Assembly (NCBI RefSeq): GCF_002741055.1
Contig: NZ_CP016809.1
Location: forward strand, 2,936,501-3,000,500
Length of the DNA: 64,000 bases
Reading direction: 5' to 3'
From: Paenibacillus ihbetae
GTDB lineage: Bacteria > Bacillota > Bacilli > Paenibacillales > Paenibacillaceae
Shown here: in pieces, positions 51,377-63,519 of the stretch
How positions within the stretch are numbered: the first letter of the stretch is position 1
How the letters are laid out: each line of letters starts with the position of its first letter
Translations under genes and position numbers: made by a program
Notes under the pieces: generated by a model
The model's database searches: none
What the model was told of the DNA's origin: nothing
Seen by the model: the letters and a program-made list of their open reading frames with translations, nothing else

Positions 51377-52921
51377 TTATTTACGCGCCGCAATCATGGA
51401 AGTTCCGGTCATTTCAGCCGGCTTCGGCAGATCCATCAGGTCGAGGATCGTCGGAGCGATATCGGCCAGAATGCCGCCTTCGCGCAGCGTCACGTTCTCA
51501 TCGGTAACGATGAACGGAACCGGGTTGGTGGTATGAGCCGTGAATGGGCGTCCATTCTCGTCAAAGACCATGTCCGCATTGCCGTGGTCAGCCGTAATGA
51601 TGGCGACTCCGCCTTTAGCCAAGACGGCCTCAACCACTTTGCCGACGCACTCATCCGTCACTTCAACCGCCTTCTTGGTTGGCTCGAGCATGCCCGAGTG
51701 GCCGACCATGTCCGGGTTCGCAAAGTTCAGAATAATCGCATCATGCTTCTCAGCTTCGATTTCCTTCACGCACGCATCTGCGACCTCATAAGCGCTCATC
51801 TCCGGCTTGAGGTCATAGGTTGCTACCTTCGGCGAATTGATCAGGATGCGCGTTTCGCCCGGAAGCTCGACATCGCGTCCGCCGCTGAAGAAGAACGTCA
51901 CGTGCGGATATTTCTCGGTTTCCGCAATGCGCAGCTGCTTTTTGTTATGCTGCACCAGCACTTCGCCCAGCGTGTTGTCCAGATCCTTCGGCTTGTAGGC
52001 AACGAAGCCCTCCACCGTTTCGCTGAACAGGGTCAAGCACACGAAATGCAGGTTCTGCGGGAATCCCGGACCACGGTCGAAGCCGCGGAAATCCTTATTC
52101 GTGAACACCTGGGACAATTGAATCGCGCGGTCAGGACGGAAGTTCAGGAAGACGACCGAATCGCCGCTTTCCACCAGGCTTATCGGCTGGCCTTGGTCAT
52201 CAACGATCACCGTAGGCTCGACGAATTCGTCATATACGGATTTCTCATACGATTCGGTAATCGCTTTGAGCGGATCGGTGTACTTCGGTCCTTCTCCGTA
52301 TACCATGGCGCGGTAAGCCTTCTCCACACGATCCCAACGCTTGTCGCGGTCCATCGCGTAATAGCGTCCGGACAATGTAGCGATCTGTCCAACGCCCACT
52401 TCCTGGATCTTCGCAATGAGATCTTTCACGAACTGCTTGCCGCTGTCAGGCGCTACATCCCGTCCGTCCATGAAGCCATGGATGTAAACGTCCTGCATGC
52501 CTTCCTTCTTGGCCAGGTCCAGCATCGCAAACATATGCTCGATGTGGCTATGTACCCCGCCATCCGACACAAGCCCGTACAGATGAAGCTTCTTGCCGCT
52601 GTTTTTTGCCGCGCGAACCGCCTCGACCAGCGTATCGTTCTCGAAGAACTCGCCTTCCCGAATCGACTTTGAGATCCGGGTCAGATCCTGATACACGATC
52701 CGGCCTGCGCCGATGTTCAGGTGGCCCACTTCGGAGTTCCCCATCTGGCCTTCCGGCAAGCCGACCGCTTCGCCGCAAGCGGTAAGCGTCGTGTTCGGAT
52801 ACTGCTTCAGGTACCGGTCGTAATTCGGCTTGTTCGCTTGAGCGACTGCATTGCCTGCTTCGGTGTTGCGAAGCCCGAAACCATCCATGATGATCAGGGC
52901 TACTGGTCTTGGAGCTGTCAT
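51377..52921 (-). CDS. gpmI: 2,3-bisphosphoglycerate-independent phosphoglycerate mutase
   Basis: A 514-residue Mn-dependent mutase interconverting 3- and 2-phosphoglycerate. The N-terminus [11 protein letters not shown] carries the first metal aspartate, and the catalytic serine is in [14 protein letters not shown]. The metal-binding stretches [11 protein letters not shown] and ITADHGNAD are present. ATG 52921 starts one base past the tpiA stop, with GAGGGGG about ten bases upstream; the extension to 52975 lies within tpiA. Confidence 0.97.
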   Translation of the reverse strand: MTAPRPVALIIMDGFGLRNTEAGNAVAQANKPNYDRYLKQYPNTTLTACGEAVGLPEGQMGNSEVGHLNIGAGRIVYQDLTRISKSIREGEFFENDTLVEAVRAAKNSGKKLHLYGLVSDGGVHSHIEHMFAMLDLAKKEGMQDVYIHGFMDGRDVAPDSGKQFVKDLIAKIQEVGVGQIATLSGRYYAMDRDKRWDRVEKAYRAMVYGEGPKYTDPLKAITESYEKSVYDEFVEPTVIVDDQGQPISLVESGDSVVFLNFRPDRAIQLSQVFTNKDFRGFDRGPGFPQNLHFVCLTLFSETVEGFVAYKPKDLDNTLGEVLVQHNKKQLRIAETEKYPHVTFFFSGGRDVELPGETRILINSPKVATYDLKPEMSAYEVADACVKEIEAEKHDAIILNFANPDMVGHSGMLEPTKKAVEVTDECVGKVVEAVLAKGGVAIITADHGNADMVFDENGRPFTAHTTNPVPFIVTDENVTLREGGILADIAPTILDLMDLPKPAEMTGTSMIAARK

Positions 52922-52922
52922 C

Positions 52923-53711
<789 letters not shown>

Positions 53712-53757
53712 TCAAGCTTCTTCCACATTAGCTATCCAAAATCATTGATCTATATCT

Positions 53758-54939
53758 TTATTTATCGTTCAGTGCCACAACACCAGGAAGTGCTTTGCCT
53801 TCCATGAACTCAAGAGACGCACCGCCGCCGGTGGAAATATGGTCCATTTTGTCAGCGAGTTCGAATTTCTCAGCAGCTGCTGCGGAATCCCCGCCGCCGA
53901 TCACCGTGTAGGCTTCCGTTTCTGCACATGCCTGTGCCACTGCACGGGTACCATGGCTGAATGGTTCGATTTCGAATACGCCCATAGGTCCGTTCCATAC
54001 AACCAGCTTGGAGTTTTTAATGACCTCAGCGTATTTGGCGCGAGTCTTCGGTCCGATATCAATGCCTTCCCAATCCGCCGGAATTCCGTCGATATTGACA
54101 ACCTTGGTGTTGGCATTTGCGCTGAATTCGTCGGTAACGACGATATCCTCAGGCAGGTAGAAATTCTTGCCGAGCTGCTTCGCTTTCTCGATGAATCCGA
54201 GCGCGGCATCCAGCTTCTCTTTGTCAAGTAGAGATTGGCCGATTTCATGCCCTTGCGCCTTCAGGAAGGTATACGTCAGTCCGCCGCCGATGATCACGTT
54301 GTCGGCAATGTTCAGCAGGTTGTCGATGACATCGATTTTGTCCTTAACCTTCGAGCCGCCGATAATCGCCGTGAACGGACGATCCGGATTCGAGAGGGCT
54401 TTGCCGAGAACGGACAGCTCCTTCTCCATCAAGAGGCCGGATACGGCTGGAAGATGATGAGCAATACCTTCAGTAGATGCATGCGCACGGTGTGCTGCGC
54501 CAAACGCGTCGTTCACGAACAGATCGGCAAGCTCTGCGAACTGCTTCGCCAGCTCCGGATCATTCTTCTCTTCACCTGGATAAAAACGAACATTTTCAAG
54601 CACAAGCACGTCGCCGTTTTGCAGCTTTTCGACCTGGGCTTTTACCGCTTCCCCTACAGCTTCGTCCGCTTTCGCTACCGGCTTGCCCAACAGCTCGGAC
54701 AGACGCTCGCTCGCAGGATTCAGACGCAGCGATTCGACAACCTCGCCTTTTGGACGGCCCAAGTGGCTCGCCAGGATGACCTTGGCGCCCCGCTCCACCA
54801 AATATTGAATCGTCGGCAAAGTTTCGCGAATCCGAGTGTCGTCTGTAATTTTACCATCTTCGAGCGGTACATTGAAATCGACGCGGACAAACACCCGTTT
54901 GCCGCTTACTTCTACGTCACGCACACTTTTCTTGTTCAT
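53758..54939 (-). CDS. pgk: Phosphoglycerate kinase
   Basis: A 393-residue kinase transferring phosphate from 1,3-bisphosphoglycerate to [16 protein letters not shown] is the N-terminal substrate site, [10 protein letters not shown] the basic patch, and [11 protein letters not shown] and IGGGDSAAA the nucleotide site. ATG 54939 has AGGAGG nine bases upstream; the GTG at 54945 is less well placed. Confidence 0.98.
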   Translation of the reverse strand: MNKKSVRDVEVSGKRVFVRVDFNVPLEDGKITDDTRIRETLPTIQYLVERGAKVILASHLGRPKGEVVESLRLNPASERLSELLGKPVAKADEAVGEAVKAQVEKLQNGDVLVLENVRFYPGEEKNDPELAKQFAELADLFVNDAFGAAHRAHASTEGIAHHLPAVSGLLMEKELSVLGKALSNPDRPFTAIIGGSKVKDKIDVIDNLLNIADNVIIGGGLTYTFLKAQGHEIGQSLLDKEKLDAALGFIEKAKQLGKNFYLPEDIVVTDEFSANANTKVVNIDGIPADWEGIDIGPKTRAKYAEVIKNSKLVVWNGPMGVFEIEPFSHGTRAVAQACAETEAYTVIGGGDSAAAAEKFELADKMDHISTGGGASLEFMEGKALPGVVALNDK

Positions 54940-55131
54940 CTCCACGTTCCTCCTAACAAAATGTTCTCCTCGCCGGGCAGCATGCCGCTGCTTTCGTTTC
55001 TCTGTCTAATCGCCCGCCAGAACCGGCTTCTCTCGTTACTTCCCAGTACTCTGGCATGAAAACAGGTAAAACCATGAACCAAAGAGGAGGCCCGTAAACG
55101 GAACTCCTCTTCGATTGATGGGCTGGATCAA
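54940..55131 (-). promoter_or_regulatory. gapA-pgk intercistronic region
   Basis: The 192-base spacer carries a 7-bp hairpin AGAGGAG/CTCCTCT (about 55082-55108) with no long T-run, just past the gapA stop. It could allow partial termination or protect the cggR-gapA transcript. Nothing else is recognised. Confidence 0.45.
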
Positions 55132-56184
<1,053 letters not shown>

Positions 56185-56262
56185 TTAAGCCGATCAAGAC
56201 AACGGGATAAAGAATAACGAGGCCTTGCTCCTGTATGCTGCCATGCTGCCTGGACCGTAAGG

Positions 56263-57306
56263 CTACGATGCCGCCGCATCGATCTCCTTCTCCACCTCCA
56301 GCGCCGCCGCCTCATCCGTAACGAGGATATCCTCGTGCCCGAATTTCAGCACGGCATGAATCGCTTTGGCTTTGCTTCGGCCGCCGGCAATACCGATGAT
56401 CGTCTCCGTCTGCATGATGTCTTCCAGCCGGAGCCCGAGAGTCAGCATCTTGTGGACAACCGCGCCTTCCTTGCTGAAGTAATATCCGAAGGATTCGGCA
56501 ATCGCCCCATCCTGCTGGAGGCTGCGGATCGATTCCTCGTCCAGCTTGCGTCTTCTGGCCATTTCCATCGCGTCACCGATCCCGTGGATGATGATCCGGG
56601 AACGTCGGATGACATCCACAATCTCCTGGATGTGCAGATCCTGCACTAGAGATTGATAGGCATCCTCGCTCAGGAGGTCAGGGACGTGCAGCAACCGATA
56701 TTCGGCTCCCACGCGCTTCGCCATCTTGGAAGCAATCGTGTTGGCCTGGATTTCCATGCTCTCTCCGAGACCGCCGCGTGCGGGCACAAACCAGGTGCCT
56801 TTCAAAGGCCCTGCTGTCAACGGTGACATCTGCTCCGCGACTTCGGCGAGCGTGGATCCACCCGTGACGGCGATCGTATCGCCGTTCTCGACGAAGCTTA
56901 GCAGTGTTCTTGCTCCGGCACGCCCGAGCTCGCGCTTCACTTCCGGAGAGGATTCACTGTCACCGGGAATGACGACAACCTTGCGGAGTCCGTAGGCCTT
57001 CTTGATCTTCTCCTCAAGCTCGACCAGCCCGAACAATTCCTTCATGAGCGGCTCCAGTTCTTCAAGCAGACACAGGCCCGCATGGCTGATCCGCATGCCG
57101 AGCGTCTCAATCTCGATCAGTCCCTGTGCTTTCAGAAGATCGGTTTCAGCCCGCAGAACCCGTTCCGTCATCGACAGGGATGACGCCAGCGTTCGTCGGC
57201 CGACCAGCCCGGACAGCTTGATCTGATGGAGAATCGTGTACCTTCGTTTAAAGGTGTCCATCAAATCGGGCAGAAGCTGCTCTTGTATTTCTAATAGGTT
57301 ACGCAT
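56263..57306 (-). CDS. cggR: Central glycolytic genes regulator CggR
   Basis: A 347-residue SorC/DeoR-like repressor. The N-terminal winged helix (YTILHQIKLSGLVGRRTLAS; ERVLRAETDLLKAQGLIEI) is followed by a sugar-phosphate sensor (GDTIAVTGGSTLAEVAEQM; RGGLGESMEIQANTIASKMA). In Bacillus subtilis CggR represses gapA-operon transcription until fructose-1,6-bisphosphate binds. The first-gene position and the operator immediately upstream match that model. AGGAG lies eight bases before ATG 57306. Confidence 0.95.
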   Translation of the reverse strand: MRNLLEIQEQLLPDLMDTFKRRYTILHQIKLSGLVGRRTLASSLSMTERVLRAETDLLKAQGLIEIETLGMRISHAGLCLLEELEPLMKELFGLVELEEKIKKAYGLRKVVVIPGDSESSPEVKRELGRAGARTLLSFVENGDTIAVTGGSTLAEVAEQMSPLTAGPLKGTWFVPARGGLGESMEIQANTIASKMAKRVGAEYRLLHVPDLLSEDAYQSLVQDLHIQEIVDVIRRSRIIIHGIGDAMEMARRRKLDEESIRSLQQDGAIAESFGYYFSKEGAVVHKMLTLGLRLEDIMQTETIIGIAGGRSKAKAIHAVLKFGHEDILVTDEAAALEVEKEIDAAAS

Positions 57307-57351
57307 GCATTCCACTCCTGCAAACTTTCGTCTCGGCTCTTCTATTGGTTG

Positions 57352-57421
57352 GACGTAAAATGTCCCGGGATAACTTTTTAAGTCCCACCCCTATTCTAAC
57401 CAATAATGATGCAGGTTGCAA
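57352..57421 (-). promoter_or_regulatory. cggR-gapA operon promoter with CggR operator
   Basis: On the minus strand -35 TTGCAA (57416-57421) and -10 TAGAAT (57393-57398) are 17 bases apart. Just downstream lie two tandem half-operators, GGGAC-N6-AGTT and GGGAC-N6-CGTC, whose GGGAC starts are exactly 20 bases apart, the CggR operator geometry of B. subtilis. A repressor there would block elongation or clearance. Confidence 0.85.
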
Positions 57422-57568
57422 GTGTCCGAACGTATATTTCTCTGCAACCATCATTCTTATACATTATGGCCAAATCGAAACCTCTCTATATATCAAAACA
57501 ATGTTTTATCCGCTCTTGTGTTTTTCAATTAGATAGGGTATAATCATCTTCGTTGCTGATTTTTATAT

Positions 57569-57643
57569 GCGCCCGTGGTCCAATGGATATGACGTAGGCC
57601 TCCGGAGCCTGAGATCGAGGTTCGATTCCTCGCGGGCGCGCCA
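57569..57643 (+). tRNA. tRNA-Arg (anticodon CCG)
   Basis: A 75-base cloverleaf with acceptor stem GCGCCCG/CGGGCGC, anticodon stem AGGC/GCCT around CTCCGGA (anticodon CCG, reading CGG), T-arm loop GGTTCGATTCC, and an encoded CCA end. Confidence 0.95.
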
Positions 57644-57710
57644 TCTTTGAATTTTCTCATATAAGACTTACCCGAAAGTGCCCATGACGGCTCTTTTTTT
57701 TACCCAATAG

Positions 57711-57750
57711 TTTGACTATCTTTGACTTTTTGATTAAAATTGTTTATCAT
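57711..57750 (+). promoter_or_regulatory. clpP promoter overlapped by a CtsR box
   Basis: -35 TTGACT (57722-57727) and -10 TATCAT (57745-57750) have a 17-base spacer. On the minus strand 57711-57727 reads AGTCAAAGATAGTCAAA, a full match to the CtsR heptad repeat RGTCAAANANRGTCAAA. CtsR bound there would occlude the -35, giving heat/protein-stress control. Confidence 0.9.
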
Positions 57751-57807
57751 GTGGGTAATACGGTAACAGTATTTATTAGTGATGCACTTAATGAGGAGGT
57801 TTTTCAC

Positions 57808-58404
57808 GTGAGTTTTATACCTATGGTCGTTGAACAAAGCAACCGCGGCGAGCGGGCATACGACATCTATTCCAGATTGCTGAAAGACCGCATAATCTTC
57901 CTCGGCTCCGACGTCAATGACGTGGTCGCCAATTCCATCATTGCCCAAATGCTGTTCTTGTCGGCAGAGGATCCGGAGAAGGATATTCACCTTTACATCA
58001 ATAGCCCTGGCGGTTCGATCACCGCGGGCATGGCAATATTCGATACGATGCAATTCATCAAGCCGGACGTCTCGACCATCTGTGTCGGCATGGCCGCCTC
58101 CATGGGTGCATTCCTGCTGAATGCAGGCGCTAAGGGCAAGCGCTACGCGCTGCCGAACAGCGAAATCATGATTCACCAGCCGCTTGGCGGCGCACAAGGT
58201 CAAGCAACGGATATCGAAATCCGGGCACGCCGCATTCTGAAGATGCGCGACAAGCTTAACCGTATTCTTGCCGAGCGCACCGGCCAACCGCTGGAACGAA
58301 TCGAGAAGGATACCGACCGCGACTACTTCATGACAGCCGAAGAAGCCAAAGCTTATGGCCTCGTCGACCAGGTGTTGGAGAAGACGCCTTCGCAAGGACT
58401 GTAA
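57808..58404 (+). CDS. clpP: ATP-dependent Clp protease proteolytic subunit
   Basis: A 198-residue serine protease of the ClpP tetradecamer, partner of ClpX/ClpC. The triad is S98 in [12 protein letters not shown]123 in IMIHQPLGG and D172 in DTDRDYFM. The start is a GTG at 57808 behind GAGGAGG; the longer frame from 57712 crosses the promoter and is not used. It is probably monocistronic, controlled by CtsR and ended by the terminator below. Confidence 0.97.
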   Translation: MSFIPMVVEQSNRGERAYDIYSRLLKDRIIFLGSDVNDVVANSIIAQMLFLSAEDPEKDIHLYINSPGGSITAGMAIFDTMQFIKPDVSTICVGMAASMGAFLLNAGAKGKRYALPNSEIMIHQPLGGAQGQATDIEIRARRILKMRDKLNRILAERTGQPLERIEKDTDRDYFMTAEEAKAYGLVDQVLEKTPSQGL

Positions 58405-58420
58405 GAAGCAATACATGCAA

Positions 58421-58456
58421 AAGGCATGCACACGTAAAGGTGCATGCCTTTTTTCT
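58421..58456 (+). terminator. Terminator of clpP
   Basis: AAGGCATGCAC pairs with GTGCATGCCTT, followed by TTTT. Confidence 0.92.
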
Positions 58457-58542
58457 TATGTCTGTATAGAACATAGTGACCAACCCCACTGGTTATTCCT
58501 GGTATAATTGCATTGTTGATTCCTACATACAGGGAGGTCCTT

Positions 58543-58989
58543 ATGATCGGCTCTAAAATATCCTTTGTTTTCATGCTCGTGCTTGTCCATCTTCCGTTTC
58601 TGATCATGAACCTGGAGCGTGCCGTCTCCGGCGCCGATCCGCATGCAATTCATGGAATTGCCTCCATTGTTCTTGTCCTTCTGCTTCTGTTCTCCGGTTT
58701 TGTGATGGGGTATACCAATCAGATTTACTACCCCCGCTGGTTCTCGGCTTATTGGCTCGTCGGCGTGTTCTTCATGGTCGTCGGCTACTTGCTGAAGCTC
58801 TACGTCATTCTCGTTCCATTCGTCCTTCTCTACGCCGTCCCCCTTTACGGGCTCGTCCACTACACCGGTCACTCGGAGGAGACGGTTTATCCGCTTATCC
58901 ATGCGGTCGTTGGTTGGGGAGCCGGTCTTATTGGTTACGGAATTGGACATTCCCGCTTCAGACGGAGGGCTCCCGAACAAGCAACATGA
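58543..58989 (+). CDS. Membrane protein, unknown function
   Basis: A 148-residue protein with four hydrophobic helices (ISFVFMLVLVHLPFLIM; GIASIVLVLLLLFSGFVMG; AYWLVGVFFMVVGYLLKLYV; HAVVGWGAGLIGYGIG) and an arginine-rich C-terminus. No family is recognised. GGGAGG precedes ATG 58543. It follows clpP but is separated by its terminator. Confidence 0.75.
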   Translation: MIGSKISFVFMLVLVHLPFLIMNLERAVSGADPHAIHGIASIVLVLLLLFSGFVMGYTNQIYYPRWFSAYWLVGVFFMVVGYLLKLYVILVPFVLLYAVPLYGLVHYTGHSEETVYPLIHAVVGWGAGLIGYGIGHSRFRRRAPEQAT

Positions 58990-59112
58990 GATTCTATCGG
59001 ATCGCATCAGGATGGATTCCTAATTGGTTCATGAGCATGTGAAGCCCATATCCGTCTCATTAGCTATACCCAACTGTGATGCAGAACCCGCCGCCATGCC
59101 CTACGCATACAA

Positions 59113-59168
59113 AAATCCCTTGGTCGCGATGCCTGAAGTTAAACCTCAGGCTGCCATCCAAGGGATTT
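59113..59168. terminator. Bidirectional terminator between convergent genes
   Basis: AAATCCCTTGG (59113-59123) pairs with CCAAGGGATTT (59158-59168) around an inner GCCTGA/TCAGGC stem. The rest of 58990-59285 holds nothing I can identify. Confidence 0.85.
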
Positions 59169-59285
59169 CTGTTTGTATTCCGGCACATTGTTGCATCTTT
59201 ACATCACAGCGTATCAAACGATCACAGGCCCCGTGTCCCCTAGGATTCAGTTATCCCATGGTTTCAAAACCTGCGGTTCACATCC

Positions 59286-60356
59286 TTATTTCCATTCCTT
59301 CAGCTTCAATTCAAATTCAGGGAAGCCATAGGCATATGCCGTGTATTCATAGAGCTGGAAGTACAGGACGACGGCGTTATCCTTCAAGTAGAATTCCGCA
59401 TCTCCCGGAACTCCTTGGAATCCGCCAAGGTAGCCTCCGCCCTTCTTCAACTCGCTCAGGACGCGGTTGTCGAGCTTCTTCTTCTTGCCCTTCAGGTCAA
59501 TGAAATCGCCAAGCTTCAGCTGCTTCCCGTCCTTCAGGGAGAATGTAAAGCTGTTCTTGAAGGTCATGCCGTGCGCGCCGCCAAGATAGGAATATTCATG
59601 CGCCGTCACGCTCAGCAGGCCGTCCTTGTTGTAGTGGACCACAAAATTGCCCTCGAATGCGTAAGGGAAGCTATCTCCACCCGGGGGAAGCTCCTTGATG
59701 CTTTCCTCTGCCCGGGCGATCACGCCCTCGGCATGCTTTTTCAATACGCTGTTGATTTGGCTTTGAGCTTCTTCGTTACCCAGGCCGCTGACAACCGGAT
59801 AATTCACGACAGCTTCCACGCCAAGGATCGTCTTCCTCAGCGTTTCCGATTTGATCGTTAGATCAGCCTGCTGCTTGGTCAAGCTTAGCGTCTTCGAGGA
59901 CGGACTCCATTGTCCCTGGATCCCCAAGTATTCGCTGACCGTCTTGAACGGCAGATAGAGCCGTCCGTTGATGATCTGGCCCCCAGGCTCTCCGGCGTAT
60001 AATCCGTTCACCGACAAGCCGATTTCCTTCGAGTCGTACACAACGGCGCTTAGCTGATGATAGCCGGCGTTCAGCGTATACGTACGGTTCTTCGAATCAT
60101 ATTTCAGAGGCAAGCCCGCCGCATCCCGGAGTACGGTTGCCGGTACGTATGTAACTCCGTGCAGAAGAACTCCCTTCTGGGACAGGGCCTTGCCGTTCCA
60201 CTTCAATGTCACTTCATTCTTCTTCGCTACGTTGTGGCTGGCGGAAACAGAGGGTTTCGAGGGGCTTGCATCGATGACCTGTCCGTTCAAGCCAAGACTT
60301 CCGAGCAGGACGCCGGTTGCAATAATTGATGCGCATACACGAAATTTGGTATTCAT
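59286..60356 (-). CDS. Secreted protein with copper-amine-oxidase-N and DUF3298-like domains
   Basis: A 356-residue exported protein. Residues 1-31 are a signal peptide. Residues about 45-165 are the stalk domain called copper amine oxidase N (VTYVPATVLRDAAGLPLKYD; GRLYLPFKTVSEYLGIQGQW), which in Paenibacillus is a cell-surface or spore-associated module, not an enzyme. Residues about 180-356 resemble DUF4163/DUF3298, the RsiV-type extracellular fold (VHYNKDGLLSVTAHEYSYLGGAHG; DFIDLKGKKKKL). No transmembrane helix follows, so it is soluble or wall-associated. Function unknown. Confidence 0.82.
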   Translation of the reverse strand: MNTKFRVCASIIATGVLLGSLGLNGQVIDASPSKPSVSASHNVAKKNEVTLKWNGKALSQKGVLLHGVTYVPATVLRDAAGLPLKYDSKNRTYTLNAGYHQLSAVVYDSKEIGLSVNGLYAGEPGGQIINGRLYLPFKTVSEYLGIQGQWSPSSKTLSLTKQQADLTIKSETLRKTILGVEAVVNYPVVSGLGNEEAQSQINSVLKKHAEGVIARAEESIKELPPGGDSFPYAFEGNFVVHYNKDGLLSVTAHEYSYLGGAHGMTFKNSFTFSLKDGKQLKLGDFIDLKGKKKKLDNRVLSELKKGGGYLGGFQGVPGDAEFYLKDNAVVLYFQLYEYTAYAYGFPEFELKLKEWK

Positions 60357-60678
60357 ATAAGTTCCACCTTTTCCAATTTAAGTTTCCATTAGTTGTTTAT
60401 TACCCTCATTCATTATAAAAAATTCGGCCCCCCGTTTGGTAACAAGTGAATGACAATTTTGATTCCATGCTGCAGGAACTACATGAAAAATATGAGCTTA
60501 TAGTCTTATATCCCCATGTACGGCCAAGCTCTACGAACGGGCTGCTTTCTTCACCCGATCGATCTGCAAACCGCAGCTCTCTATAGTGTCTTACCACTTC
60601 ATAGGGTTCTCAAACAATCGGGATCCTGTGTAAATCTTATAGACCGCTGCTCCTCCGTCATGATCCCCATTGCAATAG
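60357..60678. other. Intergenic region, nothing identified
   Basis: No gene is supported. The left end should hold the promoter of the secreted-protein gene on the minus strand. Confidence 0.3.
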
Positions 60679-60708
60679 AAAAAGCCCTGCCCCTAAGGGC
60701 AAGGCTTA
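60679..60708 (-). terminator. Terminator of the polyamine transport operon
   Basis: On the minus strand AAGCCTTGCCC pairs with GGGCAGGGCTT, followed by TTTC, shortly after the potD stop. Confidence 0.82.
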
Positions 60709-60735
60709 TAAAAAGGGTACTAAAGCACCAATTCT

Positions 60736-61788
60736 CTATCGTCCGCTCTTCAGCTCGGTCCACAAGCGATCATAGATCTGGAGCGCCTCTCCGACGTTGT
60801 CGAGCCATTCCGTGCGGCCCAGCTCCTCGTCGGTCAAGTTGATCATGGTGTTGCTGCGATAGTCCTCGCTGTGGAATTCCATCGCTTTCGTATTCGGGTT
60901 GCTGTATCCGATATATTCGTAGTTCTTCGCGCTGACTTCTGGTTCCAGCATGAAATTGATAAACTTCTCCGCCAGCTCCTTGTTCTTCGCGCCCTTCGGA
61001 ATTGCATAGTTATCCGAGAAGATCGTTGCGCCCTCCTCCGGCACCACATACGCCACATCCGGATTTTCTTCCGCGATGAATGCAGCGTCACCGGACCATA
61101 CCGTTGCAATCCAGCCTTCCTCTTGAATCATCTTCTGCTTGATGTTATCCGTGTCGAAGGCAAGGACGTTCGGCAGCAGCGTCTTGAGGTCCAGGGCCGC
61201 AGCGTTAATCTCGGCTTCGTCCGTCGTGCTGTTGGATTTCCCTTGCTTCTTCAGCGCCATGCCGATCATTTCACGGTTGTCGTCCAGAAGCAGCACTTTA
61301 CCCTTGTATTCCGGATTCCACAAATCTTCCCAGCTGTTGATCTCATCCTTCACGTACTTCTTGTTGTAGGCAATCCCCGTCACACCGGACGTGTAGACGA
61401 TGGAGTACTTGTTCCCCGGGTCAAAAGAAGGGTTCTTGAACGTCTCCGAAATGTTGACAAAGTTCGGGATATTGTTCATGTCGAGCGGCTCCAGCAGATC
61501 CCCTTCAATCATGGTCTTGACCATGTAATCGGACGGCTGAATCAGGTCGTAGCCGCTGCCGCCGGCCTTAATCTTCGCCAGCAGATCTTCATTGTTCGCA
61601 TAGTTGTCATACGTGACCTTCACGTTAAACTTCTTCTCGAAATCCTCCAGTACCTCAGGATCGAAGTTGTCAGCCCAGCTGTAAATGTGAAGCGTCTCCT
61701 TGCTCGAGCCGCACGCAGCCAGAAGGCTTGCGGACAATACGGCGACCAGCCCTGCAGCAAGCAGGCGGGTCCATCTTGATCTTTTCAA
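60736..61788 (-). CDS. potD: Spermidine/putrescine ABC transporter binding lipoprotein
   Basis: A 350-residue lipoprotein with lipobox LAACGSS (cysteine 26). The polyamine-binding core follows: LHIYSWADNFDPEVLEDFEK, GSGYDLIQPSDYMVKTMI, VVPEEGATIFSDNYAIPKGA. It captures spermidine or putrescine for PotBC. The start is a TTG at 61788 behind AGGAGATAGGG. It is the last gene of the potABCD operon. Confidence 0.94.
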   Translation of the reverse strand: MKRSRWTRLLAAGLVAVLSASLLAACGSSKETLHIYSWADNFDPEVLEDFEKKFNVKVTYDNYANNEDLLAKIKAGGSGYDLIQPSDYMVKTMIEGDLLEPLDMNNIPNFVNISETFKNPSFDPGNKYSIVYTSGVTGIAYNKKYVKDEINSWEDLWNPEYKGKVLLLDDNREMIGMALKKQGKSNSTTDEAEINAAALDLKTLLPNVLAFDTDNIKQKMIQEEGWIATVWSGDAAFIAEENPDVAYVVPEEGATIFSDNYAIPKGAKNKELAEKFINFMLEPEVSAKNYEYIGYSNPNTKAMEFHSEDYRSNTMINLTDEELGRTEWLDNVGEALQIYDRLWTELKSGR

Positions 61789-61863
61789 TTCCCTATCTCC
61801 TCTCTTTCGTATCCATGGCGGATGTATCGGATCCTTCTCAAAAAAAGAAATGGAACGTTTGCT

Positions 61864-62670
61864 TTAGATCGGCAGCGTTTTATGTTTCTTATCCCCGCTG
61901 CCGCGGTTAAGAATATATTGGGCGAGCAGAATGAGCGTGATGCTCACCAGAATCAGTTTCGTACATAACGCGTTAATCTCAGGCGATATTCCGCGTTTCA
62001 CCTGGGCATAAATGTAGATTGGCAGCGTAGTCGAGCTTGGTCCCGCAACGAAGAAGCTGACCATGAAATCGTCAAGCGACAGCGTAAACGCGATCAAGGC
62101 CCCGGAGATAATGCCCGGTGCGATCTGCGGCAGCGTCACATGCCGGAATGCCTGCCAAGGCGTAGCGCCCAGATCTTGGGCCGCTTCATCCAATTGCTTG
62201 CCCATGCCCGACAACCGGGCGCTCACCACTACATAGACATAGGATATGCTGAAGGTGATGTGGGCGATCATCACCGTCGTCTTGCCAAGCGGAATATTTA
62301 ATTGACTGAACAGCACGAGCAGCGACAGTCCCATGATTATATCCGGAATGATAACCGGCAAGTACAGGAGACCGTTCATGCCGCTGCGGCCCCGGCGTCC
62401 CAAATTCCGGAGCCCGAGGGCCGCCGCCGTTCCCAGCATTGTCGAGATGATCGTGGACACCACCGCAACGGTCAGACTGTTCATCAAGGCTTCCATCACG
62501 TTTCGGTTGTCGAAGAGCGAGATATACCACTCGAAGGTGAAGCCTTCCCAGTTCCCGCTCAACCGCGTATCGTTGAAGGAATAAATGATGATGATCAGGA
62601 TCGGCACGTAGATAAACGCCATCATCAGGAAGGCGTGAATCGAAAGCAAAGGCTGACGCTTCTTCTTCAC
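61864..62670 (-). CDS. potC: Spermidine/putrescine ABC transporter permease PotC
   Basis: A 268-residue membrane protein with six helices. The EAA loop is LDEAAQDLGATPWQAFRHVTLP, and FTLSLDDFMVSFFVAGPSSTTLP is typical of PotC. The start is a GTG at 62670 immediately after the potB stop. Confidence 0.94.
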   Translation of the reverse strand: MKKKRQPLLSIHAFLMMAFIYVPILIIIIYSFNDTRLSGNWEGFTFEWYISLFDNRNVMEALMNSLTVAVVSTIISTMLGTAAALGLRNLGRRGRSGMNGLLYLPVIIPDIIMGLSLLVLFSQLNIPLGKTTVMIAHITFSISYVYVVVSARLSGMGKQLDEAAQDLGATPWQAFRHVTLPQIAPGIISGALIAFTLSLDDFMVSFFVAGPSSTTLPIYIYAQVKRGISPEINALCTKLILVSITLILLAQYILNRGSGDKKHKTLPI

Positions 62671-63519
62671 TTATCTCCCCTCCCCTACACGTTGATGGCG
62701 GGCCTGCATCGCCCGGTTAAACAGCAGAATGAGCACCAGGGACGTTGCCACGAAAATGACCGACAACGCAGCGCCGAACGGCCAGTTGCGGGCTCCAAGG
62801 AACTGCGACTGGATGATGTTGCTGATCATGGAGGACTTGGCTCCGCCCAGGATGTCCGTGACGACGAACATGCCCGAGGTCGATACATAGACCAGCACCG
62901 ATCCGGTCATGATGCCGGATTTGCTCTGCGGCAGCGTAATATGCCGAAATGCCTTCCATTTGGACGCGCCGAGATCGCTGGCTGCATCCAGAAGGCGCTT
63001 GTCCATCTGCTCCAGCGCTACATAGATCGGCAGCACCATGAACGGGATGAAGTTATACACCATGCCGAGCAGCACGGCGCCGTAGGTGTACAGCATCTGA
63101 ATCGGCTCATCAATCCAGCCGAGCCACATCAGCAGGCTGTTGACCACGCCCTGGGTTCGAAGCAGCAGCACCCAGGCATAGGTTCGAATCAAGAAATTAA
63201 TCCAGAACGGAATCGTAATGAGGATCAGACCCCAAGTCTGGATTCGCGGGGATGCACCCGCAATATAATAGGCAAGCGGATAACTGACCAGCAGACAGAT
63301 GATGGTTGTTAGCAGCGACAGCACCAAGGTATCCCAATAGATGCCAAGATATAACGGATCGAAAAAGGTCTTGTAGCCTTCCATGCTGAGCTCGAACACC
63401 AGATTGCCTTGGGCGTCCCGCGACAGGAAGGAAATGCCGATCACAATCAGCATCGGGATGATCAGGAACAGGGACATCCACAGGAGCACCGGGGTCAGCA
63501 GGAATTTCGATTTCCTCAT
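62671..63519 (-). CDS. potB: Spermidine/putrescine ABC transporter permease PotB
   Basis: A 282-residue membrane protein with six helices; [22 protein letters not shown] is a PotB signature and the EAA loop is [21 protein letters not shown]. Its ATG overlaps the potA stop as ATGA, and it abuts potC. Confidence 0.94.
   Translation of the reverse strand: MRKSKFLLTPVLLWMSLFLIIPMLIVIGISFLSRDAQGNLVFELSMEGYKTFFDPLYLGIYWDTLVLSLLTTIICLLVSYPLAYYIAGASPRIQTWGLILITIPFWINFLIRTYAWVLLLRTQGVVNSLLMWLGWIDEPIQMLYTYGAVLLGMVYNFIPFMVLPIYVALEQMDKRLLDAASDLGASKWKAFRHITLPQSKSGIMTGSVLVYVSTSGMFVVTDILGGAKSSMISNIIQSQFLGARNWPFGAALSVIFVATSLVLILLFNRAMQARHQRVGEGR

Noticed and set aside
60406..60597. 63-codon minus-strand frame in the gap before potD
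   Set aside because: No ribosome site, no hydrophobic or domain pattern, and it lies in the likely promoter area of the secreted-protein gene.
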